NCBI GenBank assembly: GCA_948468225.1
Contig: CAOKHH010000001.1
Location: 1-64,000 of the forward strand
Length of the DNA stretch: 64,000 nt
Direction: 5' to 3'
DNA from: an uncultured Clostridia bacterium
Lineage (GTDB): Bacteria > Bacillota > Clostridia > TANB77 > CAG-508
Below the pieces are notes generated by a model. The model did not search any database and had not been told where the DNA came from. It was given only the letters and a program-made list of their open reading frames with translations. Position numbers and translations under genes: made by a program. Positions 45,501 to 59,100 of this stretch are shown here, piece by piece. Positions within the stretch are counted from its first letter, which is position 1, and each line of letters starts with the position of its first letter.

Positions 45501-46631
45501 CATATTATAAAATTAAACATAAATATAGATGATGGCTATGCTGGATTATTTGGGTATACAGATGGTGCAACAATTAAAAACATAGGAATCGAAGGAGAAA
45601 TTAGTGCAACAGGTGACTATGTTGGAAGCATGGTAGGAAAAGCCATAAATACAGAAATAGAAAACTGTTATAATGCAGCAACTATAAAAGGTAATAATTA
45701 TGTTGGAGGAATTATAGGACAAGCAGACAAAAAAGCTGTAATAAGTAATTGTTACAATTCAGGAGATACAACAGGTGAAGGACAAGTTGGAGGAATTGTA
45801 GGAAGACTAAGTGCTTATAAAGATACAAAAATAGAAAATTGCTATAATGTAGGAGAAATTACAGGAACAGATTTAGTAGGACAAATAATAGGATGGAGAA
45901 ATCAAAATGCAGGAAATGTAGCTGAAGTAATTAACTGTTACTATATAAATGGTGATAGAGGTATTGGAAGAACTGGTGATCCACAAGAAGGAGAACAAGA
46001 AATAGAAGATACAACTATACTAATTGATGTAGTAAATCTAAAAGAAATATTTGAAGCAATGGATGCATATGTACCAGATGATTTAGTAAATCCAATAAAT
46101 AATGGAAATCCAATACTACAATGGCAACAAACAACAGTAAAAACACGTTCTAAAACAAAAAGTAAAACAAAAAGAAAAGAAACAGATGAAGATAGCGAAG
46201 ACTTAGTATTACCAGTAAATGAAGAATATACTATTTCCTCAGAATTTGGAACAAGAGTACACCCAGTAACAGGTGAAGTTGGTAAAATGCATTATGGAAT
46301 AGATATAGCAATAAGTGCAAAATCAGAAGTATTATCAATTGCAGAAGGAACAGTAACGTATGCCGGAGAAAACGGAGGATATGGATACTGTATAGAGATA
46401 GAACACACAATAAATGGTGAAAAAGTATATAGCTTCTATGCACACTTATCTCAAATAGATGTAGAAGTTGGAGAAACAGTAGGAGAAGGACAAATTATAG
46501 CATTATCTGGAGGTGTTCCAGGAACTGAAGGCGCAGGAACATCAACAGGAGCACACTTACACTTTGAGATAAGAACAGAATCAGGATTATACTCATCAGC
46601 AGTAGACCCAAGAACATATTTTGAATTCTAA
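24575..46631 (+). CDS. Giant RCC1 / cadherin-like / dockerin / GLUG / M23 surface protein (needs one +1 frameshift)
   Basis: AAGGAG (24561-24566) sets the start. The frame joins 24575-26554 to 26556-46631 by skipping C26555, giving 7351 aa. The order is: an N-terminal signal-anchor (about 14-34), then six RCC1 propellers of seven blades each (about 72-475, 579-1042, 1132-1486, 1589-2066, 2179-2526, 2622-3006). A Big_2 Ig-like domain follows each propeller. A long run of roughly 95-115-residue cadherin-like beta-sandwich repeats spans about 3095-6526. Then come a carboxypeptidase-regulatory-like domain, a dockerin (about 6612-6676), a second regulatory-like domain, an Ig-like domain, GLUG repeats (about 6959-7112) and a Lys/Arg/Thr linker (about 7185-7206). 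The C-terminal M23 LytM-type peptidase has all ligands: H7239, D7243, H7290, H7327, H7329. The likely role is a cell-surface fibre bearing a peptidoglycan endopeptidase. A terminator follows. Confidence 0.85.
26555..26557 (+). other. CGG +1 frameshift site 2 (first giant gene)
   Basis: The zero frame reads CTT CGG ATG and stops at 26588-26590, eleven codons on. Skipping C26555 gives CTT GGA TGC GGA, restoring the blade ending G-Q-L-G-x-G-T-T found in neighbouring RCC1 blades. A second CGG (26561-26563) is in the zero frame just after, but is out of frame once the first shift has occurred. The site is in blade 2 of propeller 2. Without the shift the product would be 671 aa. Confidence 0.85.
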
Positions 46632-46643
46632 TAAAACAAATAT

Positions 46644-46676
46644 AAAGGATATGCAAATAATGCATATCCTTTTTTT
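46644..46676 (+). terminator. Intrinsic terminator after the first giant gene
   Basis: AAAGGATATGCA pairs with TGCATATCCTTT over 12 bp around AATAA and continues into a T-tract. It begins 13 bases after the stop codon. Confidence 0.9.
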
Positions 46677-46732
46677 GTATGGAACAGACCAACGTCGTTA
46701 CGAATAACAATCATATGAAATCCAAAATAATT

Positions 46733-46758
46733 TGTAGGGGCGGGCCTTGTGTCTGCCC
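46733..46758. repeat. TGTAGGGG-type hairpin repeat, copy 4
   Basis: Begins TGTAGGGGCGGGCC and ends in TCTGCCC; GGGC pairs with GCCC. It is of the same family as the elements at 23790-24044. Confidence 0.6.
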
Positions 46759-46785
46759 ATGTTTCGTAGGCAAAGAATAACGAAT

Positions 46786-46808
46786 TGTAGGGGCGATTTT
46801 AATCGCCC
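46786..46808. repeat. TGTAGGGG-type hairpin repeat, copy 5
   Basis: TGTAG leads into GGGCGATT, which pairs perfectly with AATCGCCC around TT. A clean 8-bp stem makes this the strongest hairpin of the family in the window. Confidence 0.7.
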
Positions 46809-46822
46809 GCGCCCACATAAGG

Positions 46823-46854
46823 TACACCCACAAATCCAGCGCCCCTAGGGTGTA
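46823..46854. repeat. Hairpin with an inverted TAGGGGCGC unit
   Basis: TACACCC (46823-46829) pairs with GGGTGTA (46848-46854). The loop contains GCGCCCCTA, the reverse complement of the TAGGGGCGC core of the neighbouring repeats, so this may be an opposite-strand family member. Confidence 0.45.
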
Positions 46855-46986
46855 GTATTATTATAATAACAAAAAAATACGGCAAAGGTATGTGAGAGTA
46901 AGCACTTGAAATTAGTCGAAATATGGGGAGAAAAGCGGAAACTTAACACAAATGTCAAAATGTAGACTGAAATGCTTATACCTTGA
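46855..46986. other. Spacer before the second giant gene, no gene recognised
   Basis: A-rich spacer without a reading frame of note. The string CTTGAAATTAG (46904-46914) recurs in the GC island near 1707-1717; the match is too short to assign a meaning. Confidence 0.4.
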
Positions 46987-46996
46987 ATTTCCCTAA
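46987..46996 (+). promoter_or_regulatory. Shared upstream motif ATTTCCCTAA (second giant gene)
   Basis: Third exact copy of the 10-mer, 52 bp before the predicted -35 box at 47039. It is preceded by CCTTGA, nearly the same flank (CCTTAA) as at the first giant gene. Confidence 0.55.
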
Positions 46997-47038
46997 AAAA
47001 TTTTAAGAAAAATATCTGTAATATAAAAAATAGTTATA

Positions 47039-47067
47039 TTGTAAACATTATAAAAAACTTATATATA
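47039..47067 (+). promoter_or_regulatory. Predicted promoter of the second giant gene
   Basis: TTGTAA (47039-47044) and TATATA (47062-47067) are separated by 17 bp. The -10 box lies inside the perfect 16-bp palindrome ACTTATATATATAAGT (47057-47072). It is a weaker match to consensus than the promoters of A, B and the first giant gene. Its placement is supported mainly by the constant distance from the upstream motif. Confidence 0.45.
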
Positions 47068-47114
47068 TAAGTATATAAAGCATTATTTAATGTATAATTA
47101 AGTGAGGGAAAATA

Positions 47115-50100
47115 ATGGAAAAACTAAAGAAAAAGCGAATTAAAGAAACGAAACCAAAAATGAAGCAGGGAAAGGTTGTTGCAATAGCATTAACTTTATT
47201 TGTTGCAATAACTGCGGTAGTTGCAACAAGTGTATTTAAAACAAATACGCAAATAAGCAAAAGCCCTTTAACTGAAATAGCAGAAAACGATAGTATGGCA
47301 AATATTGATACTAGCGTTAATTTAGCTAATGATTTTCCTGAAACTTTTTCTAGTACCTCACAAAACATAGAAAACGTTCAAACTGCCTCAGGTAATGCTT
47401 TTGTGGCATATTTAAGAAGCGACGGAAAAGTATTTACTTGGGGTAATAACCAATATGGACAACTTGGAAACGGAAAAATAGAAAATGTAAATGAAACAGA
47501 GATACAACAAGTAGTTGGAGAAAATGGAGAGGGATATTTAGAGGACATAAAACAAATTACTGCGGGTCTTGCATTTATGGGAGCACTAACAAATGATGGT
47601 AAAGTATTAACTTGGGGCTATAATAATGTCGGTCAATTAGGAAATAATACGAAAGTTACATCATCTGGTACTCCTGTTTTTGTTGTAGATGAGTTTGGAA
47701 ATCAAATACAAAATATAAAATATATATCTGCAGGGTCTTCACATATGATGGCAGTAACCGAAAGTGGAGAAGTATATGCATGGGGATATAATAACAATGG
47801 TCAGTTAGGAATAAATGTAACAGGGAATAAATACTTTGCAGTAAAAGTACAAAAACTTGTAATAGCAGAAGATGGAACAGTAACAACAGACCTTGAAAAT
47901 ATGAATAATATAAAGCAAGTATCTGGTGGTACAGAGTTTTCAGTAGCTCTAACAGAAGAGGGAAATGTATATACATGGGGGCTTGGAACATCAGCACAAC
48001 TTGGAGATGGAGAAGCAAAAACAAAATATATTGCACAAAAAGTAGATATTTCTGATGTTAAAAAAATTGATGCTGGAGGAATGCAAACTATTGCACTAAA
48101 AAATGACGGAACAGTTTGGGCTTGGGGATTAAATAGATATGGAAACCTAGGAATAGCAACAAGTTCTACAAATACTAGCAATGCCGCATATAAAAAGGCA
48201 ACACCTGTACAGGTTTTAATTGCTGCAGGCTCACCATTAACAAATGTTGTAGACATTAGTTCTTTATATGAGACAAGTTATGCATTAACAGAAAATGGAG
48301 AGCTTTATGGATGGGGATTTAACACATCAGGTCAAATTGGAGATAACACAATTGTAAATAAAAATGTTGCAACAAGAGTTGTTACAAGCGCAAAAGACAC
48401 ATTAGAAAATATAAAAATACTTGCAGATGGACAAAATACAAATACAAATATAATTGCAGATAAAGATGGATATTTATTTGTATCAGGTGTTTTAGCAAAT
48501 GGACAATTAGCAACAAAGCACGATACTATAGTATGTCATGCACAAGCAATTGATGAAACATATTTAGAATTAAGCAATAACCAAGAATATTTAGAAGTTG
48601 GTAGCACAATAAAATTAAGTGTTAGTTATCATAATGGATTAAATGCAATAGGAAAACAAATGCAAGCAACAAATGTTGCTTTTAGAAGTTCAAATGAAAG
48701 TATTGCAACAGTTGATGCAAACGGAAATGTAACTGCTAAAAAAAGAGGTTATGTAACAATTATTGCTGAAAATTTAGATAATGGAGATATTGCTGAAAGT
48801 CAAATAAATGTTGTAAATAAAGGTGCAACTGCAATTCCTATGGTACAAAGTGGAACTACATTTTCAGTAATGCTAAAAGAAGATGGAACAGTATGGACTA
48901 CAGGAAATTCAGCAAAAGGAGAACTAGGTAATGGAACTACAATAATTGTTTCAGAGCCAACACAAGTAAAAATAGATACAAATACATATTTAACAGATGT
49001 TGTAAAAGTAGAAGCTGGAATTCAACATGCTGTTGCACTAAGAAAAGATGGAACAGTTTGGGCTTGGGGATTAAATACAAATGGAAGACTAGGAATTGGA
49101 AATACCACAGACATGAGATATGCTACACAAGTAAAAAATCCAACAGGCGATGGATTTTTAGAAAATGTTGTAGACATTTCTGCAGGAAATGATTTTACAA
49201 TAGCTGTAATGAAAGATAAAACAGTATATGGATGGGGAGCAGGAGGAGGACACTCACTTGGAGTAAATAGTACAGCAGATAGAACATTACCTACAAAAAT
49301 GAATAATAGCTATAATGTTATTCAAGCTGTAACAGGAGCTGATACAACTTGGGTATTAAAAGCAGATGGAACAGTTTGGGGAACTGGGGAGAATTCAAAT
49401 GGACAATTAGGAGATGGCTCAACTACAGATAGAGCAGAATTAGTGCCAACAATAAATAAAGACCAAAATGGAAGTATAAAACAAATAGTAAGAATAACAT
49501 CAGGTATGAATCATATAGTTGCATTAAGCATAGATAAAACAGCTTTGGTATGGGGATATAATGCAAACTATCAGTTAGGAAATAATTCAACAGCAAAAGC
49601 AACATATCCTATAGAATTAAAAGGACCAAATAACACTGGAATAATGGAAAATATTGCACATATTGGAGCAGGAGTACAATCTACATATATAAAAACCGAA
49701 GATGGATTAGTGTATGCAACAGGATTAAATACTAATGGAGAATTATCAATAAATTCAAAAACTACAAGTAGAGTATTTACAAATGTGAAAGATGAAGAGG
49801 GAAATATTTTAAGTGGTTTAGGATTTTTAGGCAAAGGAATGGGAACTACTTATGGATTTGTGTTTGAAGATGGTAGTGTTGGTATAACAGGACTTGGAAC
49901 TGGAGGACAAAGAGGAGACGGAACAATTATTAGTTCACAAATTATCACAAAAATAAAAGGAGCAAAATTATACACAGATAAAACTTATGAAATAGATGTA
50001 AATGCAACAAAACAAATAGATGTATATTTAAAACCAAACTTCAATTTAAACCTAGATGGCGTTGACAAAATAACAAAAGAGGGCCTTGTATATGAAAGTT

Positions 50101-53100
50101 TAAATGAAGGAATAGCAACAGTTACAGATGATGGAGTAGTTAGAGGAGTAAGTACAGGAATAACAGGAATTAAAATTACAGATACAATAAATGAAGTAGA
50201 AGGAACAGCATATATTATTGTAGGAAATAGAGATTTGTCTGATACTTCAAAAGTTGTTTCAGGAGATAATTTTGTAGCATTATTAAAACAAGATGGAACA
50301 GTTTGGACATGGGGTAATAACCAATATGGTCAATTAGGAAATGGAAAAATAGAAAATGTAAATACAATAGAGCCTACACAGGTTTTAGGAGTAGGAGGAA
50401 TAGGTTACTTAAATGATATTATAGATATAGCAGCAGGAAAATATCATGTAGTGGCACTTAAGAAAAATGGAGAAGTTGTAACTTGGGGAAGAAATGAAAT
50501 AGGACAGTTAGGTACAACTGCAGAGATTGCATCAAATCCAGTAAATGTTAGAGAAAAAGGTGGAAACATATTAGTTGGAGCAATAAAAGTAACAGCAGGA
50601 ACTGTAAATGGAGCAGCGCTTAAAGCAGATGGAACAGTTTGGGTTTGGGGTAGCAATGCAAATAGCCAATTAGGACAAGGGGATAAAGTAAATTCTACTT
50701 ATGCTTTACCAGTACTTGCACCTACAGGAACAACATATTTAAATAATATAAAAGATATTCAAGGTGGAAATAATTTCTTTATAAGTTTAACAAATGATGG
50801 AGAAGTATATTCATGGGGAGCAGGAGGAGCTGGACGATTAGGAAATGCTGGTACTGCAGAAAAAAATAGACCAGTAAAAGCATTAGGTGTAGCAGATAAA
50901 GATATAGCAAAAATAGCAGTAGGAAATGACTTCGTAGTAGCATTAACAACAGATGGATTAGTTTATACTTGGGGAGAAGGAGATGCAGGAAGATTAGGTT
51001 ATGGAAGTACTACAGATAAATCTTCTCCAGTTCAAGTAAAATTAGATGCTAATACTAATTTAACAGATGTAGTAGATATAGGAGCAATTTATTCAAGTGG
51101 ATATGCTCTTGTTAGTGATGGTACAGTATATTCATGGGGAGCAGGAGGAGAAGGACAACTTGGAAATGATGCAAGTAGCAATAGTTCATATCCTGTAAAA
51201 GTAGTACGTATATATAAAGAAGTTTTAGAAAAAAGTGTAGGAAAATTGCAAAGTGGATCACCAGCTTCATTCACAAATCTTATGATTAAGGAAGACGGAA
51301 GTATTATTGCAAATGGTAGATCAAGCTCAGGACAACTAGGGTATGTTGTAACATATATAAATCGAATAGAAGATGTTTTACATACATATTTAGAAATAAC
51401 AGATAGAATTTCTTATATAAAGCAAGGTGATACAAAGAAACTAAATACAAGAGTAGAAGCAAACTTAAATGCATTTGGAAGTAATATAGAAGATATAGGA
51501 AAAGTTACTTGGGAAAGTACCAATCCAGAGATTGCAACAGTTGACGCAAATGGAAATGTAACAGCTTGTAAAACTGGTGTAACTACAATTATTGCAACAG
51601 AAGAAAAGTTTCGGATATGTTGCACAAGCAAAGATATATGTAACTTCTAACACAGACAACACAATAACAGCACCAATGATTGTTCAAGGTACAAGTTTTA
51701 CAGCAGTGTTAAGAGCAGACGGAACAGTGTGGGTGGCAGGACTAAACGATAAAGGACAATTAGGTTTAGGAGATACAAGTTATAGAGGAGAATTTGAAAG
51801 AGTAAAAATAGATGCAAATACAAATCTTGAAAATGTAACTAGAATTTCAGCAGGTGCATCACATATGTTAGCTGTAACAAAAGATGGATATGTATATGCA
51901 TGGGGGCTTGGAACATCAGGACAATTAGGTCAAGGAAATACAGCTAATTCTAATTATGCTGTAAAAGTAAAAGACGAAACAGGTGAAAACGACTTAACAG
52001 GAATAATAGATGTATCAGCAGGTATAGCACATAGTTTAGCACTAACAAGAGATGGACATGTGTATGCTTGGGGAAATGGAGCAAATTATCGTTTAGGAAA
52101 TTTTGCTACAGCTAATCAAACATTGCCAGTTAAAGTAATAAGAGGATATGACATAGTAGAAATATCAGCAGGAGAATTACATACTGCAATACTTAGAGGA
52201 GATGGATTTGCTCTAACATTTGGTAATGCAGGTAGTGGACAAACTGGTATAAATGTAACAGGTGATAGACAAAACCCTAGCGAAATGAAGGATTCAGAAG
52301 AAGAAAAGAGAATGAGAAATATTGTTAGTGTTAAGACAGGAAAAACACATACAATAGTTCTTACAAGCACAGGCAAAGTATACTTTACAGGATTAAATAC
52401 ATCTGGACAATTATCACAAGGAAATGTAACATCACCAGTTACAGTATTAAAACCAGCTAAAATATTAAATTCTGAAAACGAATATGTAGATTTAACTAAT
52501 ATTGCAAGTATTAGTGCTGGGAATACATATTCAATAGCAATAACAAAAGAAAAAGAAGCATATGTATGTGGTGTAAATTCAGCAGGACAGTTAGGACAAG
52601 GAGATGTTGTAACACCTATAAATGCATTTGTAAAAATTAAAAGCACAGATGGCGAAGGTGTATTAGAAAATATTGATTATGTTGCAAATGGAGCAGGAAA
52701 TACATTAAACTTAGCAGCTATAACAGAGGATGGAAAAATATATACTTGGGGAACATCTGCAAATGGACAGCTTGGGAACCGGAGAATATTTCGATAAATA
52801 TTTACCAACAATTGCAGGAGACAATAAAATAACAGTAGAAAGCGTAAATGTAAACTTAAAATCAGGGGAAACCTATACAGTAGCACCAAAACTAAAACAA
52901 GGAGTAAATGCATATTGCTATGAGCAAACTATAAAAAATGCAAAATACACATCAAATAATGAAAGAGTTGCAACTATTGACGAAGCTGGAGTAATAACAG
53001 CAAAGGAAATGGGATCATCAATTATACATATACAAGATTTAGATAATAATATAGAAAAATATATAAAAGTAAATGTATCAGAATACAGAAGTTTCGCAGA

Positions 53101-56100
53101 TCCAGACATTTCTTCAGGATTAAACTTTACAGTTGCTTTAAAAGCTGATGGAACAGTTTGGAGCTGGGGTAATGGAGCAAATGGAAAACTAGGAACAGGA
53201 AATACAAACAATCAAACTGGGCCAGTTCAAGTTTTAGCACCAGATGGAAAAAATAAATTAACAAATGTAAAACAAATTGCAGTAGGATATGATTCAGCAT
53301 CAGCCTTATTAGAAGATGGAACAGTAGTTTCTTGGGGAGTTAATTCATATGGAGCATTAGGTAATAACTCAACTGCACATTCTACAATACCAGTATATTT
53401 AGAAGATATAAATGGAGAAAAGGTAACAGATGTAGTAAAAATTGCAAGAGGAAATAAAACAATAATAGCACTTAAAAAAGATGGGTCAGTTTGGGTAGCA
53501 GGATATAATGGATATGGACAATTAGGGCAAGGAAATACAACTGAAAGCCATTATGCTATTAGAGTAAAAGATGAAACAGGAAAAGGATATTTAGAAGGTG
53601 CATTAGATGTTTATGGAATAATAAGATCAACATATATAATAAAGAACAATGGAGAAGTTTGGGGATTTGGAGCAAATGCAGATTTACAATTAGGAACAGG
53701 AAATAATGTAGAGAAAAAACTTCCTCAAAAATCTTTAATAGATAATGTTGTAAAATTAGCACCTTGTTCATATGGAACATCAGCTTTAAAGGCAGACGGA
53801 ACAGTTTGGACTTGGGGTTGGAATGGATATGGACAATTAACAGATGGCACAACTACTAACAACGGAACACCAATGCAAGCACAAATGAAATTAAATGCTA
53901 ATGCAGATAGTATTTTAGTAAAAGATATTATAGATATAGGATCAACTGGAGGCTCTTACCATATACTAGATAAAAATCATAAAGTATATGGTGCCGGAGG
54001 AAATGCACAAGGACAATTAGGAAATGGAACAACTACTAATTCAACATATTTTACAGAGCTTAAAGGAAAATATGGAGAGGAATTACCAAACAATATAGTA
54101 AAATTATCAACATCTATGGCAAGAACAGATTCTTCAACAGATACATCAGTTGAATATTACATAAGAGAAGATGGAAGCATATATGGGTCAGGAAAAAATA
54201 GTTCATATCAATTATTTGGAGAAATTACAGAAAACTTTAAAGCAGCAAAAGAAATGAATCAATCATATATGGAAATAGAACGTGTAAGCTACATAAAAAT
54301 TGGAGAAAGCAAAAAATTAACAGCTACATCAGTAGAAAACTTTAACCTTTTTGCTAAAGCACCAGAGCTTGGAACTTTAACTTGGTCTAGTTTAAATGAA
54401 GATGTAGCAACTGTTGATGCAAATGGAAATGTAATTGCAAAAGCAGAAGGTCAAACAACAATTATAGTAAAAGACTCAAAATTTGGGTTTATAGCAACTG
54501 GAATTGTATATGTAACAAGAAATACAGATAACACAATAACAGTTCCACAAGTTGTACAAGGCTTAGACTTCACAGTTGTTTTAAAGGCAGATGGCACAGT
54601 TTGGACAACTGGTACAAATGCAAAAGGACAATTAGGAATTGGTGGGAGCATTACTACAACTGCTGTATTACAACAAGTAAAAAAAGCAGATGGAACAACT
54701 TTAGGAAATATTGTAAAAATATCATCAGGATTAGAACATACTTTAGCATTAACTAAAGATGGAGAAGTTTATGCTTGGGGTTGTGGAACTTCAGGACAAT
54801 TAGGACAAGGCAATAACACAAACTCAAATGTTGCAATAAAGGTTAAAAATCCTTTAGGAACAGATACAATTAACAATATTATAGATATATCAGCAGGAAA
54901 AGAGCATAGTGTACTTTTAACTAAGGATGGAGATGTATATCAATTTGGATTAAACAACTACTTACAAATTGGAGATAATACATCAACAACTAGAAATTTA
55001 CCTGTAAAAGTAAAAGAAATATATAATGTAGTACAAGTATCAGCTGGGCAACTTTTTACAACAATGTTAAGAGGTGATGGAACAGTTTGGACAGTTGGAC
55101 AAAACTATTATGGCCAAACAGCAACTAATGTTGCAACAAGAGGAAGCGGTACTACAGCACAAGGATTAGGAATTCCAAGACAAGCAATGAACGCCGACTT
55201 AAACGCTCCGCTTAAGGGTATTACTCAAATCACAAGTGGTGGATGGCATATAGTAGCACTTACAGAAAATAAGAAGGCATATGGTTGGGGTTATAACAAA
55301 GATGGACAACTTGGTCAAAACAATATAACAGAGTATTATATAAAACCAATGTTAATACTAGATGCTACAGATGTTCCAAATGAAGGAGAAACAGTAGTTG
55401 TTAATCCTAAGGGAATACAAAATGTAAAGCAAATTGGCGCATCAGAAAGAGGTACATTCTTTATTACAGATAGCGGTGAAATTTATGCAACAGGAGAAAA
55501 CTCAAAAAATCAATTATCACAAAACCATACAAACGATTTAACAAAAGTAGGCAAGTTATTAGACTCAACAGGTGCTACTTATATTAGTGATGCAATAAAT
55601 ATAATGCAATCATCTGCAAATACAAATAATACAGCAATTATAAAGAAAGACGGAACAGTTTGGGTAGTAGGAAATGGTGATAAAGGACAAATTGGAAATG
55701 ATTATTATTTAGCTTCACCACTTTATACAAGAATGGGATTTGCAGAAATTGATGTAAATGTTCAAAATGAAACACTTAGTGTTGGTGAAACTGGAAAAGT
55801 AAATGTAGATATTAAAGTAGGATTTAATGTATATCAAGATGAAAAAGATAGTTTAGGAAATGTTAAATTTTCTTCACAAAACGAAGAAGTTGTAAGCATA
55901 AACGAATTAGGAGAGTTTACTGCTTTAAAACAAGGAACAAGCAGAATTACAATTAAAGATGAAACAAATTCACTTATGAAAACTGTTTTAATAAAGGTTA
56001 CAAGAGATGCAGAGGATGTTGTTTTATCAGAAATATATGGAAAAAATCATACTGTACTATTAAGAACAGATGGAAGTGTTGTAACTTGGGGTGCAAATGG

Positions 56101-59100
56101 TTATGGACAATTAGGAGTAGGACATACTGGAGCGGTTTTGGGATATGTAGAGCCTTTAGATTCAAATGGAGTTGATAAACTAACAGGAATAATTAGTGTA
56201 TCTATAGGAGAAAATCATACAGCAGTAGTAAAAAAAGATGGAACAGTACTTTCTTGGGGATTAAATAGTAGTGGACAATTAGGAAATGGAAATAATACAA
56301 ACCAATCAAAAGCTACATATGTAATAGATGAACATGGAAATAGATTAACAGATATAGTAAAAGTAGCCTGTGGTACTAATTTTACATTGGCATTAAGAAA
56401 AGATGGAACAGTTTGGGCTTGGGGAAATAATAAATATGGACAATTAGGAAATAACACATTTAAAAATAGTAATGTTGCAGTACAAGTAAAAGATACAACA
56501 GGAAAAGGCTATTTAAGAGATGTTGCAGATATTTCAGCAAGTGAAATAAATGGTGCAATATTAACACATACAAAAGAAGTATATGTATGGGGTTATAATT
56601 ACCAAGGAGAGGTAGGAAATGGAACAACTTCTAGAGGTGGTGATGGATCAGGAAATTCAAAAGGATTACCTGTAAAATCATCAATTGAAAATGTTGAAAA
56701 AGTAATATGTAATAGAAGAAATGTGTATGCAATAACTGAAGATAAAAAACTTTATGCTTGGGGTTATAATGGATATGGACAATTAGGAATTGGAGTAGCA
56801 TCTACTTCATCAAGTAGTGGTTCATACCAAAGAACAACACCAGTAGTAGTAAAATTAGATGCAAACACAGAATTAACAAATGTTGTAGATGTAAGTGCAT
56901 CACAATATACAACATATGCACTATTAAGAGACGGTACAGTATATGGTTGGGGAGAAAATGCAAATGGAACAATAGGAAACAATACAACTGCAAATTCAAG
57001 TTATCCTACATTATTAAAAGATACATATGGAGCAGATTTTACTAAAAAAGTTTCAAGGCTGATGAATAATAACTATTCAACAACAACATATATGATTTGT
57101 GATGATGGCAAAATATTAGGAAATGGATATCAAACAGGAAATAGATTGTTGAATACAAGAAGTGGAAATCAATTAACACCAAGAGAAATTCAATCTGATT
57201 TTATGGAATTAAGTTCACGTGTAGTAACAGTAAAACAAGGAGAAACTATAACATTACAAGCACAAGTTAAAGAAAATTTAAGTGCATTTGCAGGACACAT
57301 AAAACTTGGAAATATTACATATACATCTTCTAATTTAAGTGTAGCAACTGTTAATGAAAAGGGTGAAATTACAGCAGTTAATTTGGGAGAAGCAACAATA
57401 ATAGCAAAAGATACAACTTATGGATATACTGCACAAACAATTGTAAAAGTTATTCAAAATAACGAAAAAGCAATAGCAGTACCTGATATTGCACAAGGAA
57501 AAGGATTTACAGTAGTATTAAAAGCAGACGGAACAGTTTGGACAATGGGACTAAATACTTTAGGACAACTAGGAGATGGTACAACTGCAAATAAAACAAA
57601 ACCTGTTCAAGTAAAAATAAATAGCAAAGAATATTTAACAGGAATAGTAGAAATATCAGCTGGACTTGACTTTGCAATGGCATTAAATAAAGATGGAGAA
57701 GTTTATGTATGGGGAAATAATGCATATGGACAATTAGGAAATGGAACAACTACGAAATCTGTATATGCAACAAAAATGCTAAAACCTGATGCAACAGGAC
57801 CTGTTCAGAATGTAATTGGAATAGATGCTGGATCAAATGCAAGTTATCTTTTAATGAAGGATGGAATGGTTTATGGAACAGGAGCAAACACAAGAGGACA
57901 ATTAGGATTACAAAATAATACAAATAAAACTCTATTAAATAAAATGTTAGAAGCAGAAAATATAGTTAGAATTTCAGCAGAGCATTCAGGGGTAGGTTTA
58001 CAAACAGGAGATGGAAAAGTATTAACAGTAGGTTATAACTACGAAGGTGAACTAGGACAAAATAACACAAATACTGGAAGTAATGATGCAGGAAGGTCAA
58101 AGAATTTATTATGGAGTGTTATAAATGCAACAAAGGATGGAGAGTTAACAAATATAGTAAAAATAGTTAGCGGAACACACCAATTTATAGCAATCACAGA
58201 AGATAATAAGGCTTATAGTTGGGGTTACAATGCATATGGACAATTAGGAAATGGAACTAAAACAAATTCAAGTTTCCCTGTAACAATGAAAATAGGAAAT
58301 GCTTCAACTGATATAACAGACAAGGTAATAGATGCAGGTGCATCATACTATTCTAGCATGCTAAAATTACAAGATAAAGATGGAAAAACTAAAATATATG
58401 CAACAGGTTTAAATGATAATTATCAATTAGGAGATGGAACAAACACAAATAGTTTATTCTTTATTCCTGTAAAAGATGAAAACAATGTAGAAGATGCCAA
58501 AGGATTAGATATATTACCAAGTAATTCAGCTTTACAAGAGAAGACAGGAAATGCAGGATATATAGATGTTAACGGAAATGTTTGGACAGTTGGTGCAAAT
58601 GCATATGGACAAATTGGTGATGACACACTTTATACTAGACAAAATATAGTACAAATTGGAGAACTTGCACTAAAAACAGATGAGCCAATAATCCAATTAT
58701 CTGAAAATCAAGAAAAACAAATAAAAGTACATGTTGAAGATACATTTAATGTATATATTAAAGATGTAACTTTAGGAGAGGTTAAATATAAATCTTTAGA
58801 TGAATCAGTAGTAACAGTAGATAATACAGGAAAATTAACAGCAAAAGGAGTAGGAGAAACACTAGTAAAAGTAAAAGACGTATCAAGGGATATTGAGATA
58901 GGAATTTTAGTAAAAGTTATAAAAGACCAAGACGATATGAAATATGCACCAATGGTAGTTGGAGGAGAAAATCATAGCGTTGCTTTAAAAGCAGACGGAA
59001 CAGTTTGGGCTTTTCGGTTATAACAAGTATGGACAATTAGGAAATAATAGTACAGTTACAACAGAAATACCATCACAGGTTGTAAGTTCAGATGGAAATG

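Noticed and set aside
51592-59023. Separate genes starting at ATGs near 51592 and 52730
   Set aside because: These ATGs lie inside Big_2 or RCC1 repeats, have no ribosome binding site, and would start mid-domain without a signal sequence. The joined frame gives continuous seven-bladed units.
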